Of a DNA stretch of 64,000 bases, positions 42,225 through 54,845 are shown one piece after another; position 1 is the first letter of the stretch, and the number at the start of each line of letters is the position of its first letter. The position numbers and the translations under genes are program-made. A model generated the notes under the pieces. It had not been told where the DNA came from. It saw nothing but the letters and a program-made list of their open reading frames with translations, and did not search any database. The stretch comes from Taudactylus pleione (lineage: Eukaryota; Chordata; Amphibia; Anura; Myobatrachidae): NCBI GenBank assembly GCA_031769625.1, contig JAUIMM010001249.1:434001-498000 (forward strand), given 5' to 3'.

Positions 42225-44431
42225 AGATAACACAAAGTATGCGCTTTTGTGTTTCCATTGCTTTCAATGCATTTTGGCCTCAAACGTGCATTTGCTGTTT
42301 TCTCTTAAATGCAACATGGGAGAAAAACCATTTCACATCACATTTGTGGGTCTTGGTCTTCAACACATCCAGTGAAATTTTGAGCTGTCTGTGTTTGCTA
42401 CAAGAGGAGATATCACAAAGTATGCGCTTTTGTTATTTCCATTGCTTTCAATGCATTTTGGCCTAAAACTTGCATTTGCTGTTTTCTCTTAAACGCAACA
42501 TGGGAGAAAAACCATTTCACATCACATTTGTGGGTCTTGGTCTTCAACACATCCAGTGAAATTTTGAGCTGTCTGTGTTTGCTACAAGAGGAGATATCAC
42601 AAAGTATGCGCTTTTGTGTTTCCATTGCTTTCAATGCATTTTGGCCTCAAACGTGCATTTGCTGTTTTCTCTTAAATGCAACATGGGAGAAAAACCATTT
42701 CACATCACATTTGTGGGTCTTGGTCTTCAACACATCCAGTGAAATTTTGAGCTGTCTGTGTTTGCTACAAGAGGAGATATCACAAAGTATGCGCTTTTGT
42801 TGTTTTCATTGCTTTCAATGCATTTTGGCCTAAAACGTGCATTTGCTGTTTTCTCTTAAACGCAACATGGGAGAAAAACCATTTCACATCACATTTGTGG
42901 GTCTTGGTCTTCATCACATCCAGTGAAATTTTGAGCTGTCTGTGTTTGCTACAAGAGGAGATATCACAAAGTATGCGCTTTTGTTGTTTTCATTGCTTTC
43001 AATGCATTTTGGCCTAAAACGTGCATTTGCTGTTTTCTCTTAAACGCAACATTGGAGAAAAACCATTTCACATCACATTTGTGGGTCTTGGTCTTCAACA
43101 CATCCAGTGAAATTTTGAGCTGTCTGTGTTTGCTACAAGAGGAGATATCACAAAGTATGCGCTTTTGTTATTTCCATTGCTTTCAATGCATTTTGGCCTA
43201 AAACTTGCATTTGCTGTTTTCTCTTAAATGCAACATGGGAGAAAAAACATTTCACATCAGATTTGTGGGTTTTGGTCTTCAACACATCCAGTGAAATTTT
43301 GAGCTGTCTGTGTTTGCTACAAGAGGAGATAACACAAAGTATGTGCTTTTGTTGTTTCCATTGCTTTCAATGCATTTTGGCCTAAAACGTGCATTTGCTG
43401 TTTTCTCTTAAACGCAACATGGGAGAAAAACCATTTCACATCACATTTGTGGGTCTTGGTCTTCAACACATCCAGTGAAATTTTGAGCTGTCTGTGTTTG
43501 CTACAAGAGGAGATATCACAAAGTATGCACTTTTGTTGTTTTCATTGCTTTCAATGCATTTTGGCCTAAAACGTGCATTTGCTGTTTTCTCTTAAACGCA
43601 ACATGGGAGAAAAACCATTTCACATCACATTTGTGGGTCTTGGTCTTCAACACATCCAGTGAAATTTTGAGCTGTCTGTGTTTGCTACAAGAGGAGATAT
43701 CACAAAGTATGCGCTTTTGTTATTTCCATTGCTTTCAATGTATTTTGGCCTAAAACTTGCATTTGCTGTTTTCTCTTAAACGCAACATGGGAGAAAAACC
43801 ATTTCACATCACATTTGTGGGTTTTGGTCTTCAACACATACAGTGAAATTTTGAGCTGCTGTCTGTGTTTGCTACAAGAGGAGATAACACAAAGTATGCG
43901 CTTTTGTGTTTCCATTGCTTTCAATGCATTTTGGCCTCAAACGTGCATTTGCTGTTTTCTCTTAAAAGCAACATGGGAGAAAAACCATTTCACATCAGAT
44001 TTGTGGGTCTTGGTCTTCAATACATCCAGTGAAATTTTGAGCTGTCCGTGTTTGCTACAAGAGGAGATATCACAAAGTATGCGCTTTTGTTGTTTCCATT
44101 GCTTTCAATGCATTTTGGCCTAAAACGTGCATTTGCTGTTTTCTCTTAAACGCAACATGGGAGAAAAACCATTTCACATCACATTTGTGGGTCTTGGTCT
44201 TCAACACATCCAGTGAAATTTTGAGCTGTCTGTGTTTGCTACAAGAGGAGATAACACAAAGTATGCGCTTTTGTGTTTCCATTGCTTTCAATGCATTTTG
44301 GCCTCAAACGTGCATTTGCTGTTTTCTCTTAAACGCAACATGGGAGAAAAACCATTTCACATCACATTTGTGGGTCTTGGTCTTCAACACATCCAGTGAA
44401 ATTTTGAGCTGTCTGTGTTTGCTACAAGAGG
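42225..44431 (+). repeat. 2,207-bp higher-order unit of the 184-bp satellite, copy 2
   Basis: Directly adjacent second copy. It ends near 44,431, where a third copy would begin with ATAACACAAAG but the sequence has ATATCACAAAG with a GTTATTTCC monomer instead. The pair is a clean tandem duplication by unequal exchange between homologous monomers. Confidence 0.9.
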
Positions 44432-47400
44432 AGATATCACAAAGTATGCGCTTTTGTTATTTCCATTGCTTTCAATGCATTTTGGCCTAAAACGTGCATT
44501 TGCTGTTTTCTCTTAAACGCAACATTGGAGAAAAACCATTTCACATCACATTTGTGGGTCTTGGTCTTCAACACATCCAGTGAAATTTTGAGCTGTCTGT
44601 GTTTGCTACAAGAGGAGATATCACAAAGTATGCGCTTTTGTTATTTCCATTGCTTTCAATGCATTTTGGCCTAAAACGTGCATTTGCTGTTTTCTCTTAA
44701 ACGCAACATGGGAGAAAAACCATTTCACATCACATTTGTGGGTCTTGGTCTTCAACACATCCAGTGAAATTTTGAGCTGTCTGTGTTTGCTACAAGAGGA
44801 GATATCACAAAGTATGCGCTTTTGTTGTTTTCATTGCTTTCAATGCATTTTGGCATAAAACGAGCATTTGCTGTTTTCTCTTAAACGCAACATGGGAGAA
44901 AAACCATTTCACATCACATTTGTGGGTCTTGGTCTTCAACACATCCAGTGAAATTTTGAGCTGTCTGTGTTTGCTACAAGAGGAGATATCACAAAGTATG
45001 CGCTTTTGTTATTTCCATTGCTTTCAATGTATTTTGGCCTAAAACTTGCATTTGCTGTTTTCTCTTAAACGCAACATGGGAGAAAAACCATTTCACATCA
45101 CATTTGTGGGTTTTGGTCTTCAACACATCCAGTGAAATTTTGAGCTGTCTGTGTTTGCTACAAGAGGAGATAACACAAAGTATGCGCTTATGTGTTTCCA
45201 TTGCTTTCAATGCATTTTGGCCTCAAACGTGCATTTGCTGTTTTCTCTTAAACGCAACATGGGAGAAAAACCATTTCACATCACATTTGTGGGTCTTGGT
45301 CTTCAACACATCCAGTGAAATTTTGAGCTGTCTGTGTTTGCTACAAGAGGAGATATCACAAAGTATGCGCTTTTGTTGTTTCCATTGCTTTCAAAGCATT
45401 TTGGCCTAAAACGTGCATTTGCTGTTTTCTCTTAAACGCAACATGTGAGAAAAACCATTTCACATCATATTTGTGGGTCTTGGTCTTCAACACATCCAGT
45501 GAAATTTTGAGCTGTCTGTGTTTGCTACAAGAGGAGATATCACAAAGTATGCGCTTTTGTTGTTTTCATTGCTTTCAATGCATTTTGGCCTAAAACGTGC
45601 ATTTGCTGTTTTCTCTTAAACGCAACATGGGAGAAAAACCATTTCACATCACATTTGTGGGTCTTGGTCTTCAACACATCCAGTATAATTTTGAGCTGTC
45701 TGTGTTTGCTACAAGAGGAGATATCACAAAGTATGCGCTTTTCTTGTTTCCATTGCTTTCAAAGCATTTTGGCCTAAAACGTGCATTTGCTGTTTTCTCT
45801 TAAACGCAACATGGGAGAAAAACCATTTCACATCACATTTGTGGGTCTTGGTCTTCAACACATCCAGTGAAATTTTGAGCTGTCTGTGTTTGCTACAAGA
45901 GGAGATATCACAAAGTATGCGCTTTTGTTATTTCCATTGCTTTCAATGCATTTTGGCCTCAAACGTGCATTTGCTGTTTCCTCTTAAACGCAACATGGGA
46001 GAAAAACCATTTCCCATCACATTTGTGGGTCTTGGTCTTCAACACATCCAGTGAAATTTTGAGCTGTCTGTGTTTGCTACAAGAGGAGATATCACATAGT
46101 ATGCGCTTTTCTTGTTTCCATTGCTTTCAAAGCATTTTGGCCTAAAACGTGCATTTGCTGTTTTCTCTTAAACGCAACATGGGAGAAAAACCATTTCACA
46201 TCACATTTGTGGGTCTTGGTCTTCAACACATCAAGTGAAATTTTGAGCTGTCTGTGTTTGCTACAAGAGGAGATATCACAAAGTATGCACTTTTGTTGTT
46301 TTCATTGCTTTCAATGCATTTTGGCCTAAAACGTGCATTTGCTGTTTTCTCTTAAACGCAACATGGGAGAAAAACCATTTCACATCACATTTGTGAGTCT
46401 TGGTCTTCAACACATCCAGTGAAATTTTGAGCTGTCTGTGTTTGCTACAAGAGGAGATATCACAAAGTATGCACTTTTGTTATTTCCATTGCTTTCAATG
46501 TATTTTGGCCTAAAACTTGCATTTGCTGTTTTCTCTTAAACGCAACATGGGAGAAAAACCATTTCACATCACATTTGTGGGTTTTGGTCTTCAACACATC
46601 CAGTGAAATTTTGAGCTGCTGTCTGTGTTTGCTACAAGAGGAGATAACACAAAGTATGCGCTTTTGTGTTTCCATTGCTTTCAATGCATTTTGGCATCAA
46701 ACGTGCATTTGCTGTTTTCTCTTAAACGCAACATGGGAGAAAAACCATTTCACATCACATTTGTGGGTCTTGGTCTTCAACACATCCAGTGAAATTTTGA
46801 GCTGTCTGTGTTTGCTACAAGAGGAGATATCACAAAGTATGCGCTTTTGTTGTTTCCATTGCTTTCAAAGCATTTTGGCCTAAAACGTGCATTTGCTGTT
46901 TTCTCTTAAACGCAACATGGGAGAAAAACCATTTCACATCACATTTGTGGGTCTTGGTCTTCAACACATCCAGTGAAATTTTGAGCTGTCTGTGTTTGCT
47001 ACAAGAGGAGATATCACAAAGTATGCGCTTTTGTTGTTTTCATTGCTTTCAATGCATTTTGGCCTAAAACGTGCATTTGCTGTTTTCTCTTAAACGCAAC
47101 ATGGGAGAAAAACCATTTCACATCACATTTGTGGGTCCTGGTCTTCAACACATCCAGTGAAATTTTGAGCTGTCTGTGTTTGCTACAAGAGGAGATATCA
47201 CAAAGTATGCGCTTTTGTTGTTTTCATTGCTTTCAATGCATTTTGGCCTAAAACGTGCATTTGCTGTTTTCTCTTAAACGCAACATGGGAGAAAAACCAT
47301 TTCACATCACATTTGTGGGTCTTGGTCTTCAACACATCCAGTGAAATTTTGAGCTGTCTGTGTTTGCTACAAGAGGAGATATCACAAAGTATGCGCTTTT

Positions 47401-48249
47401 GTTATTTCCATTGCTTTCAATGCATTTTGGCCTTAAACTTGCATTTGCTGTTTTCTCTTAAATGCAACATGGGAGAAAAACCATTTCACATCAGATTTGT
47501 GGGTTTTGGTCTTCAACACATCCAGTGAAATTTTGAGCTGTCTGTGTTTGCTACAAGAGGAGATAACACAAAGTATGCGCTTTTGTTGTTTCCATTGCTT
47601 TCAATGCATTTTGGCCTAAAACGTGCATTTGCTGTTTTCTCTTAAACGCAACATGGGAGAAAAACCATTTCACATCACATTTGTGGGTCTTGGTCTTCAA
47701 CACATCCAGTGAAATTTTGAGCTGTCTGTGTTTGCTACAAGAGGAGATATCACAAAGTATGCACTTTTGTTGTTTTCATTGCTTTCAATGCATTTTGGCC
47801 TAAAACGTGCATTTGCTGTTTTCTCTTAAACGCAACATGGGAGAAAAACCATTTCACATCACATTTGTGGGTCTTGGTCTTCAACACATCCAGTGAATTT
47901 TTGAGCTGTCTGTGTTTGCTACAAGAGGAGATATCACAAAGTATGCGCTTTTGTTATTTCCATTGCTTTCAATGTATTTTGGCCTAAAACTTGCATTTGC
48001 TGTTTTCTCTTAAACGCAACATGGGAGAAAAACCATTTCACATCACATTTGTGGGTTTTGGTCTTCAACACATCCAGTGAAATTTTGAGCTGTCTGTGTT
48101 TGCTACAAGAGGAGATAACACAATGTATGCGCTTTTGTGTTTCCATTGCTTTCAATGCATTTTGGCCTCAAACGTGCATTTGCTGTTTTCTCTTAAACGC
48201 AACATGGGAGAAAAACCATTTCACATCACATTTTTTGGGTCTTGGTCTT

Positions 48250-51200
48250 CAACACATCCAGTGAAATTTTGAGCTGTCTGTGTTTGCTACAAGAGGAGAT
48301 ATCACAAAGTATGCGCTTTTGTTGTTTCCATTGCTTTCAAAGCATTTTGGCCTAAAACGTGCATTTGCTGTTTTCTCTTAAACGCAACATGGGAGAAAAA
48401 CCATTTCACATCACATTTGTGGGTCTTGGTCTTCAACACATCCAGTGAAATTTTGAGCTGTCTGTGTTTGCTACAAGAGGAGATATCACAAAGTATGCGC
48501 TTTTGTTGTTTTCATTGCTTTCAATGCATTTTGGCCTAAAACGTGCATTTGCTGTTTTCTCTTAAACGCAACATGGGAGAAAAACCATTTCACATCACAT
48601 TTGTGGGTCTTGGTCTTCAACACATCCAGTGAAATTTTGAGCTGTCTGTGTTTGCTACAAGAGGAGATATCACAAAGTATGCGCTTTTCTTGTTTCCATT
48701 GCTTTCAAAGCATTTTGGCCTAAAACGTGCATTTGCTGTTTTCTCTTAAACGCAACATGGGAGAAAAACCATTTCACATCACATTTGTGGGTCTTGGTCT
48801 TCAACACATCCAGTGAAATTTTGAGCTGTCTGTGTTTGCTACAAGAGGAGATATCACAAAGTATGCGCTTTTGTTGTTTTCATTGCTTTCAATGCATTTT
48901 GGCCTAAAACGTGCATTTGCTGTTTTCTCTTAAACGCGACATGGGAGAAAAACCATTTCACATCACATTTGTGGGTCTTGGTCTTCAACACATCCAGTGA
49001 AATTTTGAGCTGTCTGTGTTTGCTACAAGAGGAGATATCACAAAGTATGCGCTTTTGTTGTTTTCATTGCTTTCAATGCATTTTGGCCTAAAACTTGCAT
49101 TTGCTGTTTTCTCTTAAACGCAACATGGGAGAAAAACCATTTCACATCTTATTTGTGGGTCTTGGTCTTCAACACATCCAGTGAAATTTTGAGCTGTCTG
49201 TGTTTGCTACAAGAGGAGATATCACAAAGTATGCGCTTTTGTTATTTCCTTTGCTTTCAATGTATTTTGGCCTAAAACTTGCATTTGCTGTTTTCTCTTA
49301 AACGCAACATGGGAGAAATACCATTTCGCATCACATTTGTGGGTCTTGGTCTTCAACACATCCAGTGAAATTTTGAGCTGTCTGTGTTTGCTACAAGAGG
49401 AGATAACACAAAGTATGCGCTTTTGTTGTTTCCATTGCTTTCAATGCATTTTGGCGTAAAACGTGCATTTGCTGTTTTCTCTTAAACGCAACATGGGAGA
49501 AAAACCATTTCACATCACATTTGTGGGTCTTGGTCTTCAACACATCCAGTGAAATTTTGAGCTGTCTGTGTTTGCTACAAGAGGAGATATCACAAAGTAC
49601 GCGCTTTTGTTGTTTTCATTGCTTTCAATGCATTTTGGCCTAAAACGAGCATTTGCTGTTTTCTCTTAAACGCAACATGGGAGAAAAACCATTTCACATC
49701 ACATTTGTGGGTCTTGGTCTTCAACACATCCAGTGAAATTTTGAGCTGTCTGTGTTTGCTACAAGAGGAGATATCACAAAGTATGCGCTTTTGTTATTTC
49801 CATTGCTTTCAATGTATTTTGGCCTAAAACTTGCATTTGCTGTTTTCTCTTAAACGCAACATGGGAGAAAAACCATTTCACATCACATTTGTGGGTTTTG
49901 GTCTTCAACACATCCAGTGAAATTTTGAGCTGCTGTCTGTGTTTGCTACAAGAGGAGATAACACAAAGTATGCGCTTTTGTGTTTCCATTGCTTTCAATG
50001 CATTTTGGCATCAAACGTGCATTTGCTGTTTTCTCTTAAACGCAACATGGGAGAAAAACCATTTCACATCAGATTTGTGAGTCTTGGTCTTCAATACATC
50101 CAGTGAAATTTTGAGCTGTCCGTGTTTGCTACAAGAGGAGATATCACAAAGTATGCGCTTTTGTTGTTTCCATTGCTTTCAATGCATTTTGGCCTAAAAC
50201 GTGCATTTGCTGTTTTCTCTTAAACGCAACATGGGAGAAAAACCATTTCACATCACATTTGTGGGTCTTGGTCTTCAACACATCCAGTGAAATTTTGAGC
50301 TGTCTGTGTTTGCTACAAGAGGAGATAACACAAAGTATGCGCTTTTGTGTTTCCATTGCTTTAAATGCATTTTGGCCTCAAACGGGCATTTGCTGTTTTC
50401 TCTTAAACGCAACATGGGAGAAAAACCATTTCACATCACATTTGTGCGTCTTGGTCTTCAACACATCCAGTGAAATTTTGAGCTGTCTGTGTTTGCTACA
50501 AGAGGAGATATCACAAAGTATGCGCTTTTGTTATTTCCATTGCTTTCAATGCATTTTGGCCTAAAACTTGCATTTGCTGTTTTCTATTAAACGCAACATG
50601 GGAGAAAAACCATTTCACATCACATTTGTGGGTCTTGGTCTTCAACACATCCAGTGAAATTTTGAGCTGTCTGTGTTTGCTACAAGAGGAGATATCACAA
50701 AGTATGCACTTTTGTTATTTCCATTGCTTTCAATGCATTTTGGCCTAAAACGTGCATTTGCTGTTTTCTCTTAAATGCAACATGGGAGAAAAACCATTTC
50801 GCATCACATTTGTGGGTTTTGGTCTTCAACACATCCAGTGAAATTTTGAGCTGTCTGTGTTTGCTACAAGAGGAGATAACACAAAGTATGCGCTTTTGTT
50901 GTTTCCATTGCTTTCAAAGCATTTTGGCCTAAAACGTGCATTTGCTGTTTTCTCTTAAACGCAACATGGGAGAAAAACCATTTCACATCACATTTGTGGG
51001 TCTTGGTCTTCAACACATCCAGTGAAATTTTGAGCTGTCTGTGTTTGCTACAAGAGGAGATATCACAAAGTATGCGCTTTTGTTGTTTTCATTGCTTTCA
51101 ATGCATTTTGGCCTAAAACGTGCATTTGCTGTTTTCTCTTAAACGCAACATGGGAGAAAAACCATTTCACATCACATTTGTGGGTCTTGGTCTTCAACAC

Positions 51201-53825
51201 ATCCAGTGAAATTTTGAGCTGTCTGTGTTTGCTACAAGAGGAGATATCACAAAGTATGCGCTTTTCTTGTTTCCATTGCTTTCAAAGCATTTTGGCCTAA
51301 AATGTGCATTTGCTGTTTTCTCTTAAACGCAACATGGGAGAAAAACCATTTCACATCACATTTGTGGGTCTTGGTCTTCAACACATCCAGTGAAATTTTG
51401 AGCTGTCTGTGTTTGCTACAAGAGGAGATATCACAAAGTATGCGCTTTTGTTGTTTTCATTGCTTTCAATGCATTTTGGCCTAAAATGTGCATTTGCTGT
51501 TTTCTCTTAAACGCGACATGGGAGAAAAACCATTTCACATCACATTTGTGGGTCTTGGTCTTCAACACATCCAGTGAAATTTTGAGCTGTCTGTGTTTGC
51601 TACAAGAGGAGATATCACAAAGTATGCGCTTTTGTTGTTTTCATTGCTTTCAATGCATTTTGGCCTAAAAATTGCATTTGCTGTTTTCTCTTAAACGCAA
51701 CATGGGAGAAAAACCATTTCACATCTTATTTGTGGGTCTTGGTCTTCAACACATCCAGTGAAATTTTGAGCTGTCTGTGTTTGCTACAAGAGGAGATATC
51801 ACAAAGTATGCGCTTTTGTTATTTCCTTTGCTTTCAATGTATTTTGGCCTAAAACTTGCATTTGCTGTTTTCTCTTAAACGCAACATGGGAGAAATACCA
51901 TTTCGCATCACATTTGTGGGTCTTGGTCTTCAACACATCCAGTGAAATTTTGAGCTGTCTGTGTTTGCTACAAGAGGAGATAACACAAAGTATGCGCTTT
52001 TGTTGTTTCCATTGCTTTCAATGCATTTTGGCCTAAAACGTGCATTTGCTGTTTTCTCTTAAACGCAACATGGGAGAAAAACCATTTCACATCACATTTG
52101 TGGGTCTTGGTCTTCAACACATCCAGTGAAATTTTGAGCTGTCTGTGTTTGCTACAAGAGGAGATATCACAAAGTACGCGCTTTTGTTGTTTTCATTGCT
52201 TTCAATGCATTTTGGCCTAAAACGAGCATTTGCTGTTTTCTCTTAAACGCAACATGGGAGAAAAACCATTTCACATCACATTTGTGGGTCTTGGTCTTCA
52301 ACACATCCAGTGAAATTTTGAGCTGTCTGTGTTTGCTACAAGAGGAGATATCACAAAGTATGCGCTTTTGTTATTTCCATTGCTTTCAATGTATTTTGGC
52401 CTAAAACTTGCATTTGCTGTTTTCTCTTAAACGCAACATGGGAGAAAAACCATTTCACATCACATTTGTGGGTTTTGGTCTTCAACACATCCAGTGAAAT
52501 TTTGAGCTGCTGTCTGTGTTTGCTACAAGAGGAGATAACACAAAGTATGCGCTTTTGTGTTTCCATTGCTTTCAATGCATTTTGGCATCAAACGTGCATT
52601 TGCTGTTTTCTCTTAAACGCAACATGGGAGAAAAACCATTTCACATCAGATTTGTGGGTCTTGGTCTTCAATACATCCAGTGAAATTTTGAGCTGTCCGT
52701 GTTTGCTACAAGAGGAGATATCACAAAGTATGCGCTTTTGTTGTTTCCATTGCTTTCAATGCATTTTGGCCTAAAACGTGCATTTGCTGTTTTCTCTTAA
52801 ACGCAACATGGGAGAAAAACCATTTCACATCACATTTGTGGGTCTTGGTCTTCAACACATCCAGTGAAATTTTGAGCTGTCTGTGTTTGCTACAAGAGGA
52901 GATAACACAAAGTATGCGCTTTTGTGTTTCCATTGCTTTCAATGCATTTTGGCCTCAAACGTGCATTTGCTGTTTTCTCTTAAACGCAACATGGGAGAAA
53001 AACCATTTCACATCACATTTGTGGGTCTTGGTCTTCAACACATCCAGTGAAATTTTGAGCTGTCTGTGTTTGCTACAAGAGGAGATATCACAAAGTATGC
53101 GCTTTTGTTATTTCCATTGCTTTCAATGCATTTTGGCCTAAAACTTGCATTTGCTGTTTTCTATTAAACGCAACATGGGAGAAAAACCATTTCACATCTC
53201 ATTTGTGGGTCTTGGTCTTCAACACATCCAGTGAAATTTTGAGCTGTCTGTGTTTGCTACAAGAGGAGATATCACAAAGTATGCGCTTTTGTTATTTCCA
53301 TTGCTTTCAATGCATTTTGGCCTAAAACTTGCATTTGCTGTTTTCTCTTAAATGCAACATGGGAGAAAAACCATTTCGCATCACATTTGTGGGTTTTGGT
53401 CTTCAACACATCCAGTGAAATTTTGAGCTGTATGTGTTTGCTACAAGAGGAGATAACACAAAGTATGCGCTTTTGTTGTTTCCATTGCTTTCAAAGCATT
53501 TTGGCCTAAAACGTGCATTTGCTGTTTTCTCTTAAACGCAACATGGGAGAAAAACCATTTCACATCACATTTGTGGGTCTTGGTCTTCAACACATCCAGT
53601 GAAATTTTGAGCTGTCTGTGTTTGCTACAAGAGGAGATATCACAAAGTATGCGCTTTTGTTGTTTTCATTGCTTTCAATGCATTTTGGCCTAAAACGTGC
53701 ATTTGCTGTTTTCTCTTAAACGCAACATGGGAGAAAAACCATTTCACATCACATTTGTGGGTCTTGGTCTTCAACACATCCAGTGAAATTTTGAGCTGTC
53801 TGTGTTTGCTACAAGAGGAGATATC
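48250..53825 (+). repeat. 2,577-bp period higher-order repeat, about 2.2 copies
   Basis: Rare variants recur 2,577 bp apart (14 x 184 plus 1): AACGCGACATGGG at 48,935 and 51,512, CATCTTATTTGTGG near 49,146 and 51,723, the CTG insertion at 49,929 and 52,506, TCTATTAAACGC at 50,583 and 53,160, and TTTCGCATC near 50,798 and 53,375. The periodicity holds from about 48,250 to about 53,825 and then fails (51,265 has CTTGTTTCC, 53,842 has GTTGTTTTC). Two full copies plus a partial third are present. Confidence 0.85.
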
Positions 53826-54845
53826 ACAAAGTATGCGCTTTTGTTGTTTTCATTGCTTTCAATGCATTTTGGCATAAAACGAGCATTTGCTGTTTTCTCT
53901 TAAACGCAACATGGGAGAAAAACCATTTCACATCACATTTGTGGGTCTTGGTCTTCAACACATCCAGTGAAATTTTGAGCTGTCTGTGTTTGCTACAAGA
54001 GGAGATATCACAAAGTATGCGCTTTTGTTATTTCCATTGCTTTCAATGTATTTTGGCCTAAAACTTGCATTTGCTGTTTTCTCTTAAACGCAACATGGGA
54101 GAAAAACCATTTCACATCACATTTGTGGGTCTTGGTCTTCAACACATCCAGTGAAATTTTGAGCTGTCTGTGTTTGCTACAAGAGGAGATATCACAAATT
54201 ATGCGCTTTTGTTGTTTTCATTGCTTTCAATGCATTTTGGCCTAAAACGTGCATTTGCTGTTTTCTCTTAAACGCAACATGGGAGAAAAACCATTTCACA
54301 TCACATTTGTGGGTCTTGGTCTTCAACACATCCAGTGAAATTTTGAGCTGTCTGTGTTTGCTACAAGAGGAGATATCACAAAGTATGCGCTTTTGTTGTT
54401 TCCATTGCTTTCAAAGCATTTTGGCCTAAAACGTGCATTTGCTGTTTTCTCTTAAACGCAACATGGGAGAAAAACCATTTCACATCACATTTGTGGGTCT
54501 TGGTCTTCAACACATCCAGTGAAATTTTGAGCTGTCTGTGTTTGCTACAAGAGGAGATATCACAAAGTATGCGCTTTTGTTGTTTTCATTGCTTTCAATG
54601 CATTTTGGCCTCAAACGTGCATTTGCTGTTTTCTCTTAAACGCAACATGGGAGAAAAACCATTTCACATCACATTTGTGGGTCTTGGTCTTCAACACATC
54701 CAGTGAAATTTTGAGCTGTCTGTGTTTGCTACAAGAGGAGATATCACAAAGTATGCGCTTTTCTTGTTTCCATTGCTTTCAAAGCATTTTGGCCTAAAAC
54801 GTGCATTTGCTGTTTTCTCTTAAACGCAACATGGGAGAAAAACCA
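53540..54845 (+). repeat. 1.3-kb segment duplicated at 58,870-60,175
   Basis: Seven consecutive monomers here recur 5,330 bp downstream. Diagnostic variants are GGCATAAAACGAGC at 53,871 and 59,201, and ATCACAAATTATGC at 54,191 and 59,521. The match ends on the right where TTTCACATC at about 54,847 meets TTTCGCATC at about 60,177. The spacing of 5,330 is 29 monomers minus a few bases, so the copies are in monomer register. Confidence 0.8.
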
